From Pseudoalteromonas aurantia (lineage in GTDB: Bacteria; Pseudomonadota; Gammaproteobacteria; Enterobacterales; Alteromonadaceae), in assembly GCF_005886875.1 (NCBI RefSeq), contig NZ_PNBY01000013.1, forward strand, positions 1 to 64,000: DNA of 64,000 nt, in the 5' to 3' direction. A program made the translations under genes and the position numbers. This document shows positions 59,123 through 64,000 of the stretch, in pieces. The stretch's first letter is position 1. The number at the start of each line of letters is the position of its first letter. Under the pieces are notes generated by a model. It saw only the letters and a program-made list of their open reading frames with translations, was not told where the DNA came from and did no database searches.

Positions 59123-60271
59123 TTACGAGTCTAGGTTGAGAAAGTGCCTGATCTCATCAAGTTGCTTCATACCGTCGTTAAACCCGATCTCCATTAAGCG
59201 CTGTGTATAGGCTTTTTCAAATAACAAGTAACTGGTTAAGCTCGATTGTGAATGCCGCTTAATGCCAATGCCGCGTAAGAGTAGTTTAATGGCCATTGGC
59301 ATATCGTTGTAATATTCTGCAGCTAATGACGTGAAGTTCTCTGAAGGATTAACCAGCAATGTAGACACTTGCTTGAGCTCTTTATGTTTATCACGGGCAG
59401 GGAGTAGCCCAACAGTGCGGTTTACTCGCTCAAGGCGCTCTAAATCAGACTGTAACGTATCGCTAAAGACACTATCGAGCAAATGCCCTGCTACGGCAGA
59501 CATACCCGGGAAATGCGGCTCATAACCTAAAGGTTGATGCTGTTTTGGTTGTTCTACCCCAATAATAAATATTTTCTCAGCGCCTAAATGAATAGAGGGG
59601 CTCAGTGGTGACAATTGATGTATTGAGCCGTCACCGTAGTAATGGTGTTTGACGCGCACACTTGGAAACACCATAGGAATGGCGCTTGACGCCATCAGTA
59701 AGTCTAAGGTGATATTGTCGGCTACTCCTTCACGTTTGGAACGCTGCCAGGGTGTGATGTTGCTCCCTTGGTAAAATGCCACAGATTTACCTGTAGAGTA
59801 GCTCGACACCGTGATTGAAACCGCTTCCAAATAATGACGATGTAAATTACGGTCAATACGAGATAAATCGAGTACGTCTGATAGAAGTTGCCGTAACGGG
59901 GTATTATCGAGCAAGCTGGCTGGTGGTAAATTTAAAAAGTCAGCTTTAAAGCTACGCATCACATTTGAAAATATACGGCCATACACCCCCGAAAAATTAC
60001 TTTTATATACCATATGGGTATGAAAGTTTTTCCAAACCCATTCGACTTTACGCACAGCCAAATGCATACATGAGGCATAACACGCTAACGCCGCTGAGTT
60101 TATCGCTCCAGCAGATGTACCATTGATGATCTGAAAAGGAAGCGGTGCGGTGCGAGGCATACTTTGCGCAAGGGCTTTAAGCACACCCACTTGATAAGCT
60201 GCGCGGGCACCCCCACCGGTGAGGAGCAGTGCGACTTTCGCTTTATCTGAATTACGTTGCTTTATACTCAT
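59123..60271 (-). CDS. Patatin-like phospholipase
   Basis: A 382-residue serine lipase. GGGARAAYQVG at 19-29 is the oxyanion-hole loop (GGGARA instead of the usual GGGxRG), the nucleophile is S53 in GTSAG (51-55), and the partner aspartate is D214 in YGDGSIHQ. Patatin families act on phospholipid or wax substrates inside the cell; no export signal is seen. It is on the minus strand, converging with the antiporter gene across about 45 bases, and divergent from the DUF3014 gene. Confidence 0.88.
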   Translation of the reverse strand: MSIKQRNSDKAKVALLLTGGGARAAYQVGVLKALAQSMPRTAPLPFQIINGTSAGAINSAALACYASCMHLAVRKVEWVWKNFHTHMVYKSNFSGVYGRIFSNVMRSFKADFLNLPPASLLDNTPLRQLLSDVLDLSRIDRNLHRHYLEAVSITVSSYSTGKSVAFYQGSNITPWQRSKREGVADNITLDLLMASSAIPMVFPSVRVKHHYYGDGSIHQLSPLSPSIHLGAEKIFIIGVEQPKQHQPLGYEPHFPGMSAVAGHLLDSVFSDTLQSDLERLERVNRTVGLLPARDKHKELKQVSTLLVNPSENFTSLAAEYYNDMPMAIKLLLRGIGIKRHSQSSLTSYLLFEKAYTQRLMEIGFNDGMKQLDEIRHFLNLDS

Positions 60272-60422
60272 AGATCCCCTTTAATAGAATGAACTTTTGG
60301 TACAAACATCGTCAGTAATGTATGTGTGGCGTCTTGTAATTAAAGTTTGTTACCTTTACTTTATGTTTATATTTTAGAATATTCAAAAGAATATTGTTTT
60401 TAAACCAATTTATGGAGCTGCT

Positions 60423-61370
60423 ATGTCAGAACGTTCCTCCCCATCAAAGCCTTCTCAAAGCCAAATGTTGTTAGCGGCCATTGTTGCTATGGCGCTTATT
60501 GTGGTGGTTGTTTTTGTCTTGTCGATGAAAAAAGACAATTCCAAAGCAAATGAAAAATTTGAGCAAGATGTTGTTGCCCCAATTACTCAGCAAGTGCCAC
60601 AAGTGAACACCGCTGGGTTAAAACCAGAGACAAGTGCAGATAACGCCCCAGAACGAAACGCTAGCTCAGAACTTAGTGGTTCAAGTGAAGTGGGCACTGC
60701 AGCGCAGCAAGCAGTAAATAGCGCGCAAGTAATGACACCTCGTCCAACGGAACAACCAGCACCTGTTGCTACGGCAACAGTAGATGCGCCCGCTAAGCTA
60801 ATGTTAGATGACAGTGATAGCGCGGTACGTAATGGTATTGCAGAATACATGGCAGAAAAGTCGGTTAAGTTGTTTGTTTCAGATGACATGATCAGACGTA
60901 TGGTGGTATTTGTCGATAATACTGCTAAAGGGACCATCGCGAAAAAGCATATGCCAGTAAATCGCCCCGCAGAGGCATTTATGGCATTAGAAGACGATAT
61001 TATTGTCACAGACCCCAATAGCTATGAGCGTTACACCCCTTATGCCACCATGTTTGCTAATCTAAGTACTGCACAAATCGTACGCTTATATCAGCAATTT
61101 CAACCGCTTATTTTAGAAGCCTACGAAGAAATTGGGTATGAAGGGGATGAATTCAATGGCGTGTTATTACAAGCGATTGATGAACTGTTAGATACACCAG
61201 TCCCCGAAACAACCTTACCTTTGATCAAAAACTCAGTGACTTATCGTTATGCGTACCCTGAGTGGGAGCAGTTAAGCGACGTGCAAAAGCAATTTTTACG
61301 TATGGGACCTAACAATATGAAAAAGGTGAAACAACGTTTAGTCACCTTACAAAAACAATTAGCTGAGTAA
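60423..61370 (+). CDS. DUF3014 domain membrane-anchored protein
   Basis: A 315-residue protein with one N-terminal helix (about 14-35), a low-complexity Ala/Pro/Ser/Thr linker to about 120, and a soluble periplasmic domain beginning MLDDSDSAVRN that fits DUF3014. Function is unknown. A GGAGCT site precedes the ATG. It is followed by a hairpin and then ffs. Confidence 0.8.
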   Translation: MSERSSPSKPSQSQMLLAAIVAMALIVVVVFVLSMKKDNSKANEKFEQDVVAPITQQVPQVNTAGLKPETSADNAPERNASSELSGSSEVGTAAQQAVNSAQVMTPRPTEQPAPVATATVDAPAKLMLDDSDSAVRNGIAEYMAEKSVKLFVSDDMIRRMVVFVDNTAKGTIAKKHMPVNRPAEAFMALEDDIIVTDPNSYERYTPYATMFANLSTAQIVRLYQQFQPLILEAYEEIGYEGDEFNGVLLQAIDELLDTPVPETTLPLIKNSVTYRYAYPEWEQLSDVQKQFLRMGPNNMKKVKQRLVTLQKQLAE

Positions 61371-61376
61371 TTCAAA

Positions 61377-61411
61377 ACGACCAATTGTTTGATGTTTAAG
61401 CAGTTGGTCGT
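61377..61411 (+). terminator. Hairpin after DUF3014 gene
   Basis: ACGACCAATTG pairs with CAGTTGGTCGT. The T-run begins ten bases later (GTTTTTTCTT), so it is an imperfect terminator in front of the ffs promoter. Confidence 0.5.
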
Positions 61412-61428
61412 ATTAAATGAGTTTTTTC

Positions 61429-61457
61429 TTGTAACTGGTCACAAATCTAGAGATAAT
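61429..61457 (+). promoter_or_regulatory. Promoter of ffs
   Basis: TTGTAA at 61429-61434 and GATAAT at 61452-61457, 17 bases apart. Transcription would begin near 61464, leaving a leader of about 20 bases to be removed by RNase P, as in E. coli 4.5S RNA. Confidence 0.65.
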
Positions 61458-61484
61458 CCTCCTGCGCCCAAAAAGGCCCACTAT

Positions 61485-61598
61485 GGTGGTCTTATTGGTC
61501 CTCTCGCAACAATAGCATGTGAATCTGGTCAGGCCCGGAAGGGAGCAGCCACAGCGTGTGACTTGTGTGCCGAGATGTGGCTGGTAAGACTACCACCC
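61485..61598 (+). ncRNA. ffs: 4.5S RNA of the signal recognition particle
   Basis: About 114 bases. The universal SRP domain IV core is present (GGTCAGGCCCGGAAGGGAGC at about 61529-61548, then AGCC), and the ends GGTGGTCTTA and TAAGACTACC pair into the terminal stem, followed by ACCC. It binds Ffh and directs membrane proteins to SecYEG. A short open frame over this region on the same strand is judged spurious. It is followed 13 bases later by a Tn7-like right end. Confidence 0.95.
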
Positions 61599-61606
61599 AA
61601 TCCCCT

Positions 61607-61611
61607 CCTTT
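61607..61611 (+). repeat. Putative 5-bp target duplication of Tn7-like element
   Basis: CCTTT directly precedes the TGTTG terminus. Tn7-like elements duplicate five bases. The matching copy would lie at the far left end, outside this window. Confidence 0.4.
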
Positions 61612-61621
61612 TGTTGTTTGA

Positions 61622-61679
61622 AGTATAAGTCTGCAAATTTGTAGTATAACCCCGCATAAAATTGAAATATAACCCTGCA
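61622..61679 (+). repeat. Three TnsB-binding-type repeats at transposon right end
   Basis: AGTATAAGTCTGCA (61622-61635), AGTATAACCCCGCA (61643-61656) and AATATAACCCTGCA (61666-61679). They are in direct orientation, spaced 21 and 23 bases, and begin ten bases inside the TGTTG terminus. This is the architecture of the right ends of Tn7-like transposons. Confidence 0.8.
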
Positions 61680-61713
61680 TAGCCTACTTTTAAATCATCT
61701 CACATGTTTGGTG

Positions 61714-62349
61714 ATGGTTATGATCAGGCGTAAACTAAAGCACTCCAGAGTTAAAAACCTCTACAAGTTTGCAAGTCAAAAGAACAAAGCCACTTGCTTA
61801 GTAGAATCATCCTTAGAGTTCGATGCATGCTTTCACTTTGAATACTCTCGTGAAATAAAAACCTTTGAAGCACAACCGTTAGGGTTTGAATATGAGTTTG
61901 ATGGCAGAATTTGTCGTTACACACCTGATTTTTTGATTACGCATCATGAGAAGCCGCAAAAATATATTGAAGTTAAGCCTTACAGTAAAATCGCAAATCC
62001 TGAATTTAGAGCACGTTTTGCGCAAAAGCAGTTAGTTGCCAAAGAACTCATTGGTATTGAGCTGATATTAGTTACTGATAAACAAATTCGTATTTATCCA
62101 ACCTTAGATAATTTAAAGTTGCTTCATCGCTACTCGGGGTTTCAGTCTTTAACTGACCTTCAGCTTTCCATTATTCAGCTACTTAATCAGTGGCGAAAAC
62201 TTTCCATTCAAGACTTGGCAATGACGCTAAAAGCCTCCATCGGTGAGGTACTTGCCTCTGTATATCGGTTACTGTCTTTAGGTAGTGTTAATTCAGACTT
62301 AAACACAGAGCTTACGTTAGAGTCGGTGATTTGGGCTGATGGAGTTTGA
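61714..62349 (+). CDS. tnsA: Tn7-like transposase endonuclease subunit TnsA
   Basis: About 211 residues. TnsA cuts the 5' ends of the transposon so that, with TnsB, it moves by cut-and-paste. The restriction-enzyme-like core is visible: SLEFDACFHFEY (E), CRYTPDFLI (D), and YIEVKPYSKI (E-x-K). The C-terminal helical domain follows. The KLKHSRVKNLYKF start resembles TnsA of Vibrio/Pseudoalteromonas CRISPR-associated elements as I recall. Start choice is uncertain between the ATGs at 61714 and 61720 and the TTG/GTG just upstream. It overlaps tnsB by 11 bases. Intact, unlike tnsB. Confidence 0.9.
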   Translation: MVMIRRKLKHSRVKNLYKFASQKNKATCLVESSLEFDACFHFEYSREIKTFEAQPLGFEYEFDGRICRYTPDFLITHHEKPQKYIEVKPYSKIANPEFRARFAQKQLVAKELIGIELILVTDKQIRIYPTLDNLKLLHRYSGFQSLTDLQLSIIQLLNQWRKLSIQDLAMTLKASIGEVLASVYRLLSLGSVNSDLNTELTLESVIWADGV

Positions 62350-64000
62350 AGACGAGTTTAACGTTGAGGAAGCACCGCAAAAGTTAGCGGAAGCTGCCAA
62401 GCTCGAAGAGCCTACCCCCCAACCTCGCGATTTAGAGTCATTACCAAAGGAGGTGCAAGATGCAACATTTGCTCGGCTTAAGTATATCAAGTGGCTTAAG
62501 CAACGTTTAATCGGTGGTTGGACACAAAAAAACTTAGCGCCACTAATTGCTGAAATGCCCGAATTTGCGGGACAAGAAAAACCAAAATGGCGCACGGTTG
62601 CTGGGTGGCATGCTGACTATATTAAAGGCGAAGAAGACATTCATGCTTTGATCCCAAAGCACCATCGCAAGGGCAACCGCCAACACGCACCGATACAGAC
62701 AAGTTCTTTGAGCTTGCTCTAACGCGCTATCTGACTAAAGAGATCCCGAATGCAGCATCAGCACACCGTTTTTATTGCGACCAAATCGTTTTAGAAAATG
62801 AGAAAGTGTTAGGTGAGCCACTAAAACCACTCACCTATAAAACGTTTAAAAACCGTATTGATAACTTACCTCAATATGAAGTGATGGTTGAGCGCTATGG
62901 TAAACGCTTGGCCGATATTGAATACAACAAAGTGATGAGCCATAAAAGGCCTACAAGAGTGCTTGAACGTGTGGAAATAGACCATACACCACTGGATCTC
63001 ATTTTATTGGATGATGAGCTAGATGTACCACTGGGAAGACCAACTTTAACTTTGCTTATTGATGTTTATAGTCACTGTGTTGTTGGCTTTTACCTTGGTT
63101 TTCAGAGCCCTGGTTATGATGCTGTACGCAGAGCGATTAGTCATGCGATGAAGCCTAAAAGCTATCTTAAAAGTACCTATCCAGAAGTCGTAAATGAATG
63201 GCCATGCTGTGGGAAGATAGAAACTTTAGTGGTTGATAATGGTGCCGAATTTTGGTGCCAGTCATTAGAGCTTGCGTGTGAAGAGGTTGGAATAAATATT
63301 AGCTACAACCCAGTAGGAAAACCTTGGCTTAAGCCCTTTGTTGAGCAGTTCTTTAAAACCATTAACGAAATGATGCTTTCGCCATTTCCCGGTAAAACAT
63401 TCTCAAACATGCTCGCAAGACATGATTATAATCCAAAAAAAGATGCCATATTGCGTTTTGGCACCTTTACAATGTTGTTTCATAAGTGGATTGTTGATGT
63501 ATATCAAAAAACGCCAGATGCAAGGTTTCGATATATTCCCTATGAAGACTGGAACAAAGGGTTTGCTGCACTGCCTCCTGCTCAGCTAACAGAACAAGAT
63601 ACAGACAAGCTTGATGTTGTTATGTGCATGGCGAAAGAGAAAACATTGCGCAAAGGGGGCATTAAAAATCTACATATTAACTATGACAGTGACGAACTAT
63701 CTTCATATCGCAAGCGATACAGCCCCAAAAAGAGCATAAAGGTTAAAGTAAAAATAAACCCAGATGACCTGTCGTATGTATATGTCTACCTAGATGCGCT
63801 AGAGCACTATATAAAAGTGCCAAGCATTGACTCCGAGGGCTACACAATGGAATTATCGCTGATCAGACATAAAATCCACCTTAAATTTTACAGAGACTAC
63901 ATTCAAGGCAAAGTGGATCTGCTGGGACTTGCCAAGGCGCGGCAATTTATTGATGAGCGAGTGAAAGAAGAGGCACGACAGCTTAAAAATGTAAGGGCAA
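62339..64000 (+). pseudogene. tnsB: Tn7-like DDE transposase TnsB, frameshifted, cut by window end
   Basis: The first frame (62339 to about 62675) encodes the DNA-binding N-terminus up to the block IPKHHRKGNR and would end at a stop at 62720-62722. The -1 frame then continues without a stop to 64000 starting about RTDTDKFFELALTRYL. It contains the catalytic triad regions: RVEIDHTPLDLIL (D), LVVDNGAEFW (D) and PFVEQFFKTIN (E), of the retroviral-integrase fold. The pattern is a one-base loss between about 62672 and 62686. A sequencing error would restore an intact gene; otherwise the element cannot transpose on its own. Closest by memory to TnsB of ffs-site I-F3 elements. Confidence 0.85.

Larger units (their letters stand above)
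61612..64000 (+). mobile_element. Tn7-like transposon, right end and tnsAB, inserted downstream of ffs
   Basis: The element starts with TGTTG 13 bases after the SRP RNA gene and contains three tandem TnsB-type repeats, tnsA and tnsB, with tnsA nearest the attachment gene as in Tn7 at glmS. It runs past the end of the window. ffs is a known attachment gene of Tn7-like elements, including type I-F3 CRISPR-associated transposons. No tnsC, tniQ, cas gene or CRISPR array is visible here, so the subtype is inference. Confidence 0.85.

Noticed and set aside
1-61606. Possible prophage, CRISPR array or integron upstream of ffs
   Set aside because: Gene order is conserved housekeeping; no repeat-spacer array, integrase or phage structural gene was seen before the Tn7-like end.
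61389-61628. Plus-strand open frame of 79 codons
   Set aside because: It runs through the ffs promoter, the whole SRP RNA gene and into the transposon end; the RNA gene explains the sequence.
62524-62533. AAAAAAC slippery heptamer in tnsB
   Set aside because: The -1 frame reaches a stop within a few codons (after CTT AGC GCC ACT AAT TGC), so it cannot make the downstream half.

Overview
The window looks like a chromosomal segment of a marine gammaproteobacterium of the Alteromonadales, most likely Pseudoalteromonas or a close relative. The grounds are moderately AT-rich DNA, conserved gammaproteobacterial gene order (rpsB-tsf-pyrH-frr-uppS-cdsA-dxr-rseP-bamA-skp-lpxD-fabZ-lpxA-lpxB-rnhB-dnaE-accA-tilS), two very large TonB-dependent receptors with the signal-peptide style common in that order, and phhAB plus a methionine gamma-lyase. 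Genus assignment is inference; no rRNA or tRNA gene was seen.

Layout. 1-6.6 kb: a leftward DNA-maintenance cluster (dinG, a YfcA-type permease, priC, a ComFB-like gene and a small ybaM) diverges from polB; a LexA-type SOS box lies between dinG and polB. 6.8-13.2 kb: two paralogous TonB-dependent receptors and a small lipoprotein. 13.2-17.1 kb: an HrpB-type helicase, an MtfA-type peptidase and the decayed remnant of a large secreted amidohydrolase. 17.2-27.6 kb: the envelope-stress and peptide-uptake block, with pspF-sapABCDF leftward and pspABC-ycjX-ycjF rightward from a sigma-54 promoter with PspF-like upstream sites. 27.8-30.4 kb: methionine gamma-lyase, then phenylalanine hydroxylase and its pterin dehydratase, preceded by a near-perfect TyrR-type box. 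30.4-35 kb: dapD, glnD and map leftward.

35.2-56 kb is the long rightward translation, isoprenoid, phospholipid, outer-membrane and lipid A supercluster ending in accA and tilS, with internal promoters and terminators. 56-61.4 kb holds a GGDEF diguanylate cyclase, a KefB/C-type cation/proton antiporter, a patatin-like phospholipase and a DUF3014 protein.

The last 2.5 kb is the most unusual part. The SRP RNA gene ffs (61485-61598) is followed 13 bp later by the right end of a Tn7-like transposon: a terminal TGTTG, three tandem TnsB-type repeats, tnsA, and a tnsB that carries a single frameshift and runs off the window. Insertion just downstream of ffs is one of the known attachment sites of Tn7-like elements, including type I-F3 CRISPR-associated transposons. 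Whether this element carries tnsC, tniQ and a Cascade/CRISPR module cannot be seen here; the sequence immediately beyond 64000 would decide it.
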